NCBI GenBank assembly: GCA_046727955.1
Contig: JBKPDO010000239.1
Location: 1-11,437, forward strand
Direction: 5' to 3'
Length of the DNA: 11,437 nt
DNA from: DASVXQ01 sp046727955
GTDB lineage: Bacteria > Actinomycetota > CALGFH01
Shown here one piece after another: positions 1 to 6,698 of this stretch. The notes below the pieces were generated by a model, which saw nothing but the letters and a program-made list of their open reading frames with translations, was not told the origin of the DNA and did no database searches. Within the stretch, counting starts at the first letter, position 1, and each line of letters begins with the position of its first letter. The position numbers and the translations under genes were made by a program.

Positions 1-28
1 CACCGCTGTTGAGGAACGCAGCACTAGT
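1..28. repeat. 28-bp direct repeat, copy 1 (att-like)
   Basis: The first 28 bases recur exactly at 109-136. This copy may extend left beyond the window. It contains the arm TTGAGGAACG (9-18) and the hexamer ACTAGT (23-28), and forms the left half of the near-palindrome 9-42. The repeat identity stops directly after ACTAGT. That is what a recombinase site looks like when an arm and a six-base core are shared and the other arm differs. The att interpretation is inference from the sequence and from the recombinase genes that follow. Confidence 0.85.
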
Positions 29-42
29 GCAACGTTCCTCAA
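9..42. repeat. 34-bp near-palindrome centred on ACTAGT; candidate recombinase core site
   Basis: Outer arms TTGAGGAACG (9-18) and CGTTCCTCAA (33-42) are perfect reverse complements. The middle GCACTAGTGC (21-30) is itself a perfect 10-bp palindrome. Only two base pairs in the whole 34 bp fail to match (19/32 and 20/31). Two roughly 14-bp arms around a 6-bp core is the standard geometry of a tyrosine recombinase crossover site. It lies about 220 bases ahead of two tyrosine recombinase genes. Function is inferred. Confidence 0.6.
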
Positions 43-108
43 GACGGGTACGGTTTCGGCTCCCCAGATGACCAGGTCAGCACCCGTATTGGCGCTGCCA
101 GCATCATG

Positions 109-136
109 CACCGCTGTTGAGGAACGCAGCACTAGT
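109..136. repeat. 28-bp direct repeat, copy 2 (left arm and core only)
   Basis: Exact copy of 1-28, ending with ACTAGT at 131-136. The following bases (CCGCCGTGC) do not resemble the right arm found after copy 1. It therefore looks like a half-site plus core, as expected at the left junction of an integrated element; the element would then start near 137. No matching right junction was seen elsewhere in the window. Confidence 0.8.
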
Positions 137-263
137 CCGCCGTGCGGTGGCGGCACGATCAGAGCGGGCTGCATGCGGAATGCCGAGGGGGGCCGGTGAG
201 CGCCGCTGTCCGGGGTGACTCGTATGCTTCGACAGTCTGCTGCGCCGGCCAGGAGTCGGGCAC

Positions 264-1457
264 ATGCTGGTCAACATCGGACGGTTCCAGGTGCGGCCTA
301 CATCCGAGGGGCCGGTGCCCTACGTCTTGGTCGGACCTGCCGGCCAGCCAGTCGCGCCGGTGCAGGACTATCTGATCGAGCTGCAGGCATCAGACTGCAG
401 CCAGCTCACGGTGAAGTCCTACGCCTACGACCTGCTGGACTGGTTCCGCTTCCTCGCGGCCGCCGATGTGGGCTGGGAGCAGGCCGAACGCGGGCACGTG
501 CGTGACTGGGTCCTGGCGGCCCGAGCCAAGGCGAACCCGCAGCGCCGCCACCGGCCCGACCGGCCCCCGGCAGGCAGTGTGAACCAGCGCACCGGCAAGC
601 CGTCGCTGCGCGAGGGGTACGCGCCAGCCACGATCAACCATCGGCTGAGCGTCGTCGCCGGCTTCTACCAGCATCAGCGTCGCCTCGGACGTGGCCCAGA
701 GGTCAGCCCCGTACCCGCTCCGACGCGGCATAGCGGCCGTCGGGACGCCCACCACAATCCGATGGAGCCCTGGCAGCCCGGCCCACGGTCGGCCTACCGG
801 CAGCAGCGGGAACGGCGGCTGCCTCGAGCAATCCCCGATGAACGCTTCGAGGAGTTGTTTGCGGTGCTGACCTGTGATCGGGACCGCGCGATCGTCAGCC
901 TGCTGGTGTCCAGCGGCGCCCGTGCCGGTGAGTTGCTCGGCATGACCGGCGGGGACGTGGACTGGGGCGGGCAGCGGGTGCGGCTGGTCGGCAAGGGCAC
1001 CCGGGACGCGCAGTGGGTGGCCGCCTCACCGGCGTACTTTCGCTGGCTAGCTGCCTACCTCGCCGGGGAACGGCCGCCGCTTGCGCCTGCCGGGCCGCTG
1101 TGGGTCACGCTGCGCCGCCCGGTGCGCCCGCTTGGCTACCCGGCGTTGCGGGCAGCTCTGCTACGCGCCAACGAGCAGCTGGGCACCAACTGGACGCTGC
1201 ACGACTTCCGTCACACGTGCGCGCTGCGGCTGGCCAGCGACCCGAACATGCCGCTGGTGGACGTGCAGGCGCACCTGCGCCACCGGCACCTGTCAACGAC
1301 CGAGGCGTACCTGGTCGCCCGGCCTGAGGAGGTGATCCGCCGCGTGCAAGCCCACCAGCGCGGCACCCCGCCGGTCCAGGCGCCACCCGGAACCGGCTGG
1401 CGGTATGAGCCCGGTGATCTCGACGTCCTCCTCGGCACCGGTGCAGATCCGCCGTGA
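264..1457 (+). CDS. Tyrosine recombinase / integrase, Tn554 TnpA-like (397 aa)
   Basis: Catalyses DNA strand cutting and rejoining through a covalent phosphotyrosine link. All six family active-site residues are visible: R220 in SSGARAGELL, K244 in VGKGTR, H313 and R316 in HDFRH, H340 in LRHRHL, and the nucleophile Y349 in STTEAY. Residues about 31-140 form the N-terminal core-binding domain and 190-365 the catalytic domain. The ATG at 264 has AGGAG at 251-255, eight bases away. The stop overlaps the GTG of the next recombinase (GTGA, 1454-1457), so the two are probably translated together. Length is close to the 361 aa of Tn554 TnpA, which pairs with a larger TnpB; here too a longer recombinase follows. 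The Tn554 relation rests on gene order and size, not on alignment. An ordinary integrative-element integrase is the alternative. Confidence 0.93.
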   Translation: MLVNIGRFQVRPTSEGPVPYVLVGPAGQPVAPVQDYLIELQASDCSQLTVKSYAYDLLDWFRFLAAADVGWEQAERGHVRDWVLAARAKANPQRRHRPDRPPAGSVNQRTGKPSLREGYAPATINHRLSVVAGFYQHQRRLGRGPEVSPVPAPTRHSGRRDAHHNPMEPWQPGPRSAYRQQRERRLPRAIPDERFEELFAVLTCDRDRAIVSLLVSSGARAGELLGMTGGDVDWGGQRVRLVGKGTRDAQWVAASPAYFRWLAAYLAGERPPLAPAGPLWVTLRRPVRPLGYPALRAALLRANEQLGTNWTLHDFRHTCALRLASDPNMPLVDVQAHLRHRHLSTTEAYLVARPEEVIRRVQAHQRGTPPVQAPPGTGWRYEPGDLDVLLGTGADPP

Positions 1458-3796
1458 CCACGACCGAATCTGTCACGCTGTCCCGACAGGAGGTCGAGCA
1501 GCTCGTCGCCGGCGACGTGACGACGCTCGGGTTGGGCCTGGCGGCCCGGACCAACTGGCACCACGTGCTCGGGCTGCTGTTGGACTGGTTGGAGGCCGCC
1601 GGGGATGGGACCTGGCAGGACCGCTGGCAAGCCAGTGGCGCCGAGACCGCCGACGACTGGCTGACCCTGGCCGGGGCGACCAAGCGCTATGAGCGCACCC
1701 TGCTGCCGAGTGTGCTGCAGATGCTGTTGTGCCACCGGCTGATCCGTCCTGGCTACTCGTGGCTGCTGCGTCAGCCGTTCGACGCGCTCGGCAAGCGCCT
1801 GCACGCCACTACCGACCATGGCGACCTTGAGCAGCTGTTCACCACGGCGGAGGTCGTTGGCGTACACGCCAGGCGGCTCAGCCTGATCCGCATGACCCTG
1901 ACGCGCATGCTGGTCCACACCGGCAAACGCCTCGACGAGCTGATCACCGCCGACTTCATCGCTTACGGCCAAGTGTGGCGAGACGCCGGCCGACACGGTG
2001 ACACCGGCATCCACACCGCCCACCAGCTGCTGTGCCGGATGGGCATCATCAACGACCCGCCGCTGACTGTAGCCTTCCACCACCGCACCCGGCCGCAGAC
2101 CGCCGCCGAGCTCGTCGCCCGCCGCCAGATCGCCTGCCAGCCCGTCCGCGACCTGCTGGTGCGCTACCTTACCGAGCGCACCGCCGGCCTGGACCACGGC
2201 AGCCTCCGCGGCCTGGAGCAGCACCTGGTCCGCTCATTTTGGTGCGACCTGGAACGTCACCATCCCGGCATCGACTCCCTCCACCTGCCCCGCGACGTCG
2301 CCCAGGCCTGGCGGGAACGCGCCCGCACTCAACCCGACGGGCAACGTCGCCGCGACGTCGGCGCGTTGCTGCTGGCCGTGCGGGCCTTCTACCTCGACAT
2401 CGCCCAGTGGGCGGCCGAGGACCCGGCCACTTGGCGCCGGTGGGTCGCGCCCTCTCCAGTGTCGGCCGCAGACCTGCGCGGCTACACCAAGCACAAGCAT
2501 CACCGCCGGGCACGCATGCACGCCCGCATCCGCACCCTCGCCCCCGCGCTGCCTGCCCTGGTAGCCAGCACCCGCCAACGCCTGACGGCCGCCAGCGAAC
2601 TGCTCACCGCCGCCAGCGCCGCTCCCAAGGACGAGACGATCGTCGTTGCCGGGCGACACTACCGCCTCCTGCCCGCCGACCACCGGGAGTCCACCGGGCA
2701 CGGCGTATCCGCCTTGCGGGTGCAGGCTCTCGACGAGCCCGGCCAGCCGATCCGCAATTGCCGCCTCGAGGAGGACGACGCCTTCTGGTCGTGGGCGATC
2801 ATCGAGGTGCTGCGGCTGACCGGCGTGCGCTGCGAGGAGCTGCTTGAGCTGACCCACCTGTCGATCCGCCACTACCGCACCCGCGACGGGCAGCTGGTCG
2901 TACTGCTGCAGATCGCCCCGTCCAAGACCGACCGGGAACGCCTCCTGCCCGTCTGCCCCGAGCTCGCCCACGCCCTGGCCCGCATCGTGGAGCGAGCCCG
3001 CGGCGATCAGCCCACCGTGCCCACCATCGCCCGCTGGGACATCCACGACAAGCTTGCCAGCGTCGCCCTGCCCTACCTGTTCCAGCGCACCCGCGGCGGC
3101 AACCGCGTGCCGCTCACCCGCCATGGTGTCGTTGGCGCGATCAACCGCGCGGTCATCCACGCCAGCCTCCGCGACGTCGACGGCCAGCCGCTGGTGTTCC
3201 GCCCGCACGACTTCCGCCGGCTGTTTGCCACCGACGCGGTCAACGGCGGACTACCCGTCCACATCGCCGCCAAGCTGCTTGGCCACTTGGACCTCAACAC
3301 CACCCAGGCCTACGTCGCCGTCTACCCCGAGGAGGTCATCCGCCACGTCCAAGCGCACGTCACCCGCCAGCGGGCGCTGCGGCCCTCCGAGGAATATCGC
3401 GAGCCCACCCAGGCAGAGTGGACCGAGTTCGAGCAGCACTTCCGCCGGCGCAAGATGGCGCTGGGGGACTGCTACCGGCCCTACGGTACCGACTGCCCGC
3501 ACGAGCATGCCTGTGTGCGCTGCCCGATGCTGCGCATGGATCCCGCCCAGCTGCCCCGGCTAGTGGAGATCGAGCAGGACACCCACCGGCTACTCGCCGA
3601 GGCGCGCGAGCGCGGCTGGGACGGCGAGGCCGCCGGCCTTGAGACCACCCTGCAGCACATCACCGAGAAGAAAGCCCAGGTCGAACGGATCCAGGCCACC
3701 AGCACCACAGCGCCAACCGGCAAGCCGATTGTGTGGTTGTCCCTTGGCCCTCCCACACCACATCAGACCTGGAACTCAGCTATCGCGACGGAGTAG
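1454..3796 (+). CDS. Large tyrosine recombinase, Tn554 TnpB-like, with C-terminal Cys cluster (780 aa)
   Basis: Second recombinase of the pair, with a complete active site: R459 in TGVRCEEL, K491 in PSKTDRER, H585 and R588 in HDFRRL, H611 in LLGHLD, and Y620 in NTTQAY. About 430 residues precede the catalytic domain, including a basic stretch near 345-360, so it is longer than Tn554 TnpB (630 aa). After the tyrosine comes PEEVIRHVQAH, nearly the same as PEEVIRRVQAH in the upstream recombinase, which suggests common descent. Residues 673-690 hold C673, C681, C687 and C690 with two histidines between (H683, H685), a likely metal-binding module. The tail about 700-750 is charged and helical. The GTG start is set by the 4-base overlap with the upstream stop. 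No TnpC-like third gene follows in an obvious way. Confidence 0.92.
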   Translation: MTTTESVTLSRQEVEQLVAGDVTTLGLGLAARTNWHHVLGLLLDWLEAAGDGTWQDRWQASGAETADDWLTLAGATKRYERTLLPSVLQMLLCHRLIRPGYSWLLRQPFDALGKRLHATTDHGDLEQLFTTAEVVGVHARRLSLIRMTLTRMLVHTGKRLDELITADFIAYGQVWRDAGRHGDTGIHTAHQLLCRMGIINDPPLTVAFHHRTRPQTAAELVARRQIACQPVRDLLVRYLTERTAGLDHGSLRGLEQHLVRSFWCDLERHHPGIDSLHLPRDVAQAWRERARTQPDGQRRRDVGALLLAVRAFYLDIAQWAAEDPATWRRWVAPSPVSAADLRGYTKHKHHRRARMHARIRTLAPALPALVASTRQRLTAASELLTAASAAPKDETIVVAGRHYRLLPADHRESTGHGVSALRVQALDEPGQPIRNCRLEEDDAFWSWAIIEVLRLTGVRCEELLELTHLSIRHYRTRDGQLVVLLQIAPSKTDRERLLPVCPELAHALARIVERARGDQPTVPTIARWDIHDKLASVALPYLFQRTRGGNRVPLTRHGVVGAINRAVIHASLRDVDGQPLVFRPHDFRRLFATDAVNGGLPVHIAAKLLGHLDLNTTQAYVAVYPEEVIRHVQAHVTRQRALRPSEEYREPTQAEWTEFEQHFRRRKMALGDCYRPYGTDCPHEHACVRCPMLRMDPAQLPRLVEIEQDTHRLLAEARERGWDGEAAGLETTLQHITEKKAQVERIQATSTTAPTGKPIVWLSLGPPTPHQTWNSAIATE

Positions 3797-4132
3797 TGCA
3801 GTTAACGGTGCTCAGTCGCCACGCGGGACAGGGCCTCGGCGGCGTACCGTACGGATGGCGGCACCGAGCCTGCAGCATCCCCGTGGCAGTCACGACCGCC
3901 CACTCGACATCCGCCCAGCTTGATCCCGGCAGCATGGCAGCGAGCGCTCCTCCGAGGCGTACCGGTGTAGAGACAGCCCGATGGTAGCGGCGATCCCTCA
4001 CAACCCGTGCTAGGGGCTCCGGTCAGCCGCGCTCGGTGGGACGCCCTTCGGAAACTGGCTGCTTGATCCGGGTATACACCGCCGGCGCTCGCAGATCGCT
4101 GTTATCCCTGGGCCATCCCCTCTGACCATGCC
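3797..4132. other. Intergenic stretch without a convincing gene
   Basis: About 340 bases between the recombinase pair and the minus-strand HTH gene. The open frames here, on both strands, are short, lack a good ribosome binding site and show no recognisable domain. CCGTACGG (3847-3854) is a small palindrome. No copy of the 28-bp left-end repeat or its right arm was found. The right end of the mobile element may lie here or further on, but nothing marks it. Confidence 0.5.
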
Positions 4133-4150
4133 AACCGCCCGGAGGCGGTT
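4133..4150 (-). terminator. Hairpin overlapping the stop of the HTH gene
   Basis: AACCGCC (4133-4139) and GGCGGTT (4144-4150) form a perfect 7-bp stem with a 4-base loop. Its end overlaps the TGA stop (4150-4152) of the minus-strand HTH gene. There is no T-run after it, so it is a U-less actinobacterial-type terminator candidate or a transcript-protecting stem. Confidence 0.5.
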
Positions 4151-4374
4151 CATTCCCCGTCCGTCTCATCGCCCTCGTCGACGCGCATGCCTTCCTGGTT
4201 CCTGCGCCGCATCCAGGCGAGCACGTCACCCCACCGGTAGCGCGCCAGGCCTCCGGCCCACATCACGGGCGGGCCCGTACCCTCGTTACGCCAGCGCCGG
4301 ACCGTGCGCTTGTTGACCTTGAGGGCCTCCGCCAGCTCAGCAGACGTCAACAGGTCGTCTTCCTGGTAGGCCAT
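4150..4374 (-). CDS. Excisionase-like helix-turn-helix protein (74 aa)
   Basis: Small DNA-binding protein of the MerR/excisionase type (HTH_17-like). Residues about 8-55 carry the signature LLTSAELAEALKV, then KRTVRRWRNEG, then the wing GLARYRWGDVLAWM. The C-terminal tail is acidic. The ATG at 4374 is chosen over an in-frame start at 4434 because GGGGAG lies six bases upstream of it and the extra 20 residues have no domain character. Such proteins act as recombination directionality factors or as small regulators. The position just after two recombinases and in the opposite direction fits a directionality or control role, but this is not proven. A hairpin overlaps the stop codon. Confidence 0.85.
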   Translation of the reverse strand: MAYQEDDLLTSAELAEALKVNKRTVRRWRNEGTGPPVMWAGGLARYRWGDVLAWMRRRNQEGMRVDEGDETDGE

Positions 4375-4378
4375 GCAC

Positions 4379-4392
4379 GCTCCCCGGTTGCC
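4379..4392. repeat. 14-bp direct repeat, copy 1
   Basis: GCTCCCCGGTTGCC occurs here and again at 4534-4547. This copy covers the ribosome binding site of the minus-strand HTH gene; the second lies about 45 bases before the plus-strand gene at 4593. The two copies in a divergent intergenic region could be operator sites. A chance match in GC-rich DNA is possible. Confidence 0.4.
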
Positions 4393-4533
4393 ACTGTAGC
4401 CCTGAGTTTGCCTAGCAGAGCCTTCCTTGGCCAACTCGCCGGGAGCGATCTCGCTGATAAGAAGCCGCGTGGCCTATATTGACCTAACTCAGCCTAGAGT
4501 GTCAGACTGGCCCCCGGCTCAGGGGGTCGTGCG

Positions 4534-4547
4534 GCTCCCCGGTTGCC
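4534..4547. repeat. 14-bp direct repeat, copy 2
   Basis: Exact second copy of 4379-4392, in the same orientation, in the leader of the 66-aa gene. Just upstream, CCCCC (4511-4515) and GGGGG (4522-4526) could form a small hairpin. The AT-richer segment around TATATT (4475-4480) is the most promoter-like part of the intergenic region 4375-4592, but no matching -35 box is seen. Confidence 0.4.
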
Positions 4548-4592
4548 CGATTCCCTGAGCTGTCCCGTCCTCCGGCCGGTGGAAGGAGCGAG

Positions 4593-4793
4593 ATGGACCA
4601 GAGTCCCCAGTCCGAGCTTGTGGGCGAGCGTCAGGGTCAGCTGGTGTTCCAGGCCGAAGATCTGGCTTGGCAACTCGCCTGCCTGGGGGAGGCCGCCAGG
4701 GACCTGGGGATTGATCCGCCGAATGTGGCCGTCACCGGCCCGGCGGAGCTGCTCAGGTGGTCCGAAGGCCATCTGGGAAGCGTGCACTCATAG
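4593..4793 (+). CDS. Small protein of unknown function (66 aa)
   Basis: Not recognised. The start is well supported by GGAAGGAG ending a few bases before the ATG. The product is soluble and acidic, with a predicted helical middle (FQAEDLAWQLACLGEAARDL) and a second short stretch around PAELLRWSEGHLG. There is no membrane segment or metal motif. It is first in a plus-strand run of small genes, with the next start 50 bases after its stop, so it may be co-transcribed with the winged-helix gene. Confidence 0.65.
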   Translation: MDQSPQSELVGERQGQLVFQAEDLAWQLACLGEAARDLGIDPPNVAVTGPAELLRWSEGHLGSVHS

Positions 4794-4843
4794 GTTTGTG
4801 GCCGCTGGCCAGGTCACTTTGTTTTCCGAGGGGCGATGCCACC

Positions 4844-5242
4844 GTGACCGACTCGCCTACCACCCCTCCCCTTACCTCTGCGACCGTGCTCGAGCCGGAG
4901 CTCCTCGACTTGGTGCTCCATCACGATGAGCTGTCCCTCGCCGCCAAGACGATCGTCGTCTACGTGCTCAGCCAACCCCGCGGCCGTGCAATCACGCGGG
5001 TAGAGCTCGAGGAGCTCGGCCGCGATGCCACTCCTAGGCACCTCGACGCCTTGCTGCACGAGCTGGTCGCCACACACTGGCTTGCGACCGTACCGGCCGA
5101 GGAGCGGCCTTGCTGCGCCGATGGCTTCCTACTGCGAGAGGACGAGGATTCAGACCAGGACGACCAAGCAATCCGCATCACCCGCCTAGACGACGGGGTT
5201 ACCTGGGCGACTGGCGACCACGGCAGTGACGGTCGGGGCTGA
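4844..5242 (+). CDS. Winged-helix DNA-binding domain protein (132 aa)
   Basis: Residues about 20-80 read as a winged-helix domain like those of actinobacterial HTH_36/replisome-organiser-type proteins: LSLAAKTIVVYVLSQPRG, then an ITRVELEELG recognition region, then LDALLHELVATHWLATV as the last helix and wing start. The C-terminal part (about 95-132) is acidic, with an EDEDSDQDDQ run. The GTG at 4844 is preferred because GAGGGG lies ten bases upstream; an ATG 87 bases further up is in frame but would add residues unlike the domain. Codon third positions are GC-rich throughout, supporting coding. Likely a small regulator or an accessory-element protein. Its target is unknown. Confidence 0.72.
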   Translation: MTDSPTTPPLTSATVLEPELLDLVLHHDELSLAAKTIVVYVLSQPRGRAITRVELEELGRDATPRHLDALLHELVATHWLATVPAEERPCCADGFLLREDEDSDQDDQAIRITRLDDGVTWATGDHGSDGRG

Positions 5243-5266
5243 TCAGGTCCGCCCAGGGAGCCAGCG

Positions 5267-5812
5267 ATGCTGACCAAGTGGTGGTACGACTGCCGCCAGG
5301 TCGAGCGGGTCGAGCTGTTCGACCTCGACCGCCACCGCCGTAGAGACGGCCAATGCAAGGCCTGCCGCCGCCAGCGGCAAACCGCGGCGGCTACGGGATC
5401 TGCCATCCAGTCGCCCCGTCCACCGGACGGCCAGCTCAACGGGGGCTGCTCCAACGACGTGCCGCCGGTCCCCGCGCCCCAGATGGGCGGCCTGCGAACA
5501 GGATTCTCCCACGGGGACCGGCGGCACCATCCCAAGTCACGCCCAACGGAGCACGCAATGACCACCAACTCCGTCACCCCAAGCATGCCTGACTGCGGCT
5601 GGTCCGGCTGCGGGCACCTGGCCCCGATCGAGGTCCTCGTCACGGTGCGAGGTGAACCGCCTGGGTTCGCCTGTTCGGTCGGCCGCTATTGCGTCGGGCA
5701 CGCCGTCATCACCGGTATCGAGGCGCAGGCCCGCCACGGAGGCGAACTGTGGTACTCGACGCCACTGGACGCAGTGTTCCCCCGCGGTGACGCGGTCGCC
5801 AGGCTGAACTGA
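5267..5812 (+). CDS. Cys/His-rich small protein, two possible starts (181 or 84 aa)
   Basis: One open frame with two well-supported starts. The ATG at 5267 has GGGAG six bases upstream and follows the previous stop by 24 bases. The ATG at 5558 has CGGAG six bases upstream. The first about 45 codons contain a CKACRR motif and GC-rich third positions; the following about 50 codons are Pro/Gly-rich and weaker in codon bias. From 5558 the 84-aa product carries C13, C18, H20, then C39, C45, H48, a candidate zinc-binding site, and ends in a compact fold-like region (ELWYSTPLDAVFP). It may be one gene with an internal start, or a short Cys-containing gene fused in frame to a second gene. The function is not recognised. 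Confidence 0.6.
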   Translation: MLTKWWYDCRQVERVELFDLDRHRRRDGQCKACRRQRQTAAATGSAIQSPRPPDGQLNGGCSNDVPPVPAPQMGGLRTGFSHGDRRHHPKSRPTEHAMTTNSVTPSMPDCGWSGCGHLAPIEVLVTVRGEPPGFACSVGRYCVGHAVITGIEAQARHGGELWYSTPLDAVFPRGDAVARLN

Positions 5813-5852
5813 GGCCGCAGTTTTGTCCGTGGACGGTACAGCTGGGCTGGCT

Positions 5853-6044
5853 TCACCAGGAGTCCGGGCGACCCGGCGGCACGTCGGTGAAGTACTGACT
5901 GGGCTCATCCTCACTTACGATCTGGCGGCTGCTGCGCACGATCCAGCGCACTTGCCAGAGCACGAGCATGACCAAGCCGAGGATGCACGAGGTCCCAATA
6001 AGCACCAGCATTGCCATGCCCATCCAACCAATCAGCAGATGCAT
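5853..6044 (-). CDS. Small membrane protein (63 aa)
   Basis: Residues about 3-36 are almost entirely hydrophobic (LLIGWMGMAMLVLIG, then ILGLVMLVLWQVRWIV), long enough for one long or two short membrane segments. Basic residues follow (RSSR) and then a soluble acidic/proline tail. A strong AAGGGAGGAG lies six bases before the ATG at 6044; a GTG one codon earlier is possible but too close. It is convergent with the Cys/His-rich gene, 40 bases away. It is the last member of the minus-strand array of small genes. No family recognised. Confidence 0.72.
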   Translation of the reverse strand: MHLLIGWMGMAMLVLIGTSCILGLVMLVLWQVRWIVRSSRQIVSEDEPSQYFTDVPPGRPDSW

Positions 6045-6125
6045 CACTCCCTCCTCCCTTCAAGCCCTTGGGTATTGCTCGCCAAACTGATAGGGACGTA
6101 ACGCCATGGCCGACCTTTGCATGAG

Positions 6126-6165
6126 GGGACTGGCCCCGAGCGTGGGGGCGCCCGAGGCCAGTCCC
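6126..6165 (-). terminator. 10-bp stem hairpin between small minus-strand genes
   Basis: GGGACTGGCC (6126-6135) and GGCCAGTCCC (6156-6165) are perfect reverse complements with a 20-base GC-rich loop. It lies 45 bases after the stop of the 56-aa zinc-ribbon-like gene and about 80 bases before the start of the 63-aa membrane protein gene, reading on the minus strand. No T-run follows on either strand. Terminator or attenuator between the two genes is the simplest reading. Confidence 0.5.
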
Positions 6166-6209
6166 GGCTCGGATGTCCTTACGCTTCCCCTTCATCCGGC
6201 AAATGCGGA

Positions 6210-6380
6210 TTACTTACGCAAGGTCAACCGTGCTGTTTGTGTGTGGATCACGCTCAGACCGCTGTCGGTCAAGGTGATCGGGAGCGGCTTGTGCTCGCAG
6301 GCATATTGCTGCCGGATCGTGTGCATGGTCAGGAGGCGACCGCACACGAAACACCTGCGACGAAGCCAGCCAAGTACCAT
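6210..6380 (-). CDS. Zinc-ribbon-like small protein (56 aa)
   Basis: Starts MVLGWLRRRCFVCG and contains C-x2-C (C10, C13) followed by C-x-H (C27, H29), a likely one-zinc knuckle. The rest is short and threonine-rich (LPITLTDSGL), ending TLRK. The ATG at 6380 has AGGAG five bases upstream, which marks it as the start although the frame is open further up to 6692. The upstream part of that frame has A/T-rich third positions and a low-complexity look, so it is left out. No family recognised. Similar metal-knuckle proteins lie nearby at 6812-7030 and 5558-5812. Confidence 0.68.
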   Translation of the reverse strand: MVLGWLRRRCFVCGRLLTMHTIRQQYACEHKPLPITLTDSGLSVIHTQTARLTLRK

Positions 6381-6698
6381 AGGTTCTCCTGTACGAAAGA
6401 GGCGCGCCGTGGGGGCACGGACACCCGACGTTCGTAAGTGGCAGACAAGGTTAGTAATGGCATTGGGTTTAGATTCGAAGGTAACGTTAGTGGCCCGTCT
6501 TGTCCGGCCGCTCTCCCCACTGGCGAGCTCAGGTAGCGGATTAGCTACTTCCTGGGGTAGTTCTCTAGTCCCATGCAGGCCGTCATTTTGGGAGAAGGCC
6601 GGGCGCGGAGCTTCCCCAAGGCACGTACGTGGAGGTAACTGGGGACACGCCCGGCCGGTGCAGACGCAAATGGCCCTCTCCTCGCGCATCACCTCCTC
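6381..6698. other. Intergenic, structured, lower-GC stretch
   Basis: About 320 bases between the 37-aa membrane peptide gene and the 56-aa gene. The minus frame is open across it, but codon bias is poor after the first 14 codons. It is locally lower in GC than its neighbours (around 6440-6490). It holds the nested inverted repeat 6597-6656, the small stem GTAGC/GCTAC near 6533-6548, and at its right end a 10-base match to the anti-Shine-Dalgarno sequence (6688-6697). A long leader or a non-coding RNA for the 56-aa gene is possible. Confidence 0.4.
6597..6656. repeat. Nested three-level inverted repeat
   Basis: The outer arms GGCCGGGCG (6597-6605) and CGCCCGGCC (6648-6656) pair perfectly over 9 bp. 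Inside, TCCCCA (6613-6618) pairs with TGGGGA (6640-6645). Innermost is the perfect palindrome CACGTACGTG (6622-6631). The symmetry is roughly coaxial, giving a long interrupted stem in RNA of either strand. There is no T-run after it. It could be a terminator-like stem, a leader structure for the 56-aa gene, or a protein-binding site. Confidence 0.65.

Noticed and set aside
1..136. CRISPR array
   Set aside because: Only two repeat copies, with an 80-base interval and no cas genes; a recombinase site explains them better.
1211..3208. Long minus-strand frames opposite the recombinase pair
   Set aside because: The recombinases on the plus strand have complete active sites; the antisense products are Gly/Ala/Val-rich with no motif.
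3733..3987. Plus-strand 84-codon frame after the large recombinase, considered as a TnpC-like third gene
   Set aside because: It begins inside the recombinase gene, has no good ribosome binding site, poor codon bias and no helical or DNA-binding pattern.
3797..4149. tRNA gene as an integration target near the element
   Set aside because: No cloverleaf arms or TTCGA-type T-loop with matching acceptor stem could be found here or in the other gaps.
6381..6692. N-terminal extension that would make the 56-aa zinc-ribbon-like protein 160 aa
   Set aside because: Third codon positions lose GC bias, composition looks random, and an excellent ribosome binding site lies just before 6380.
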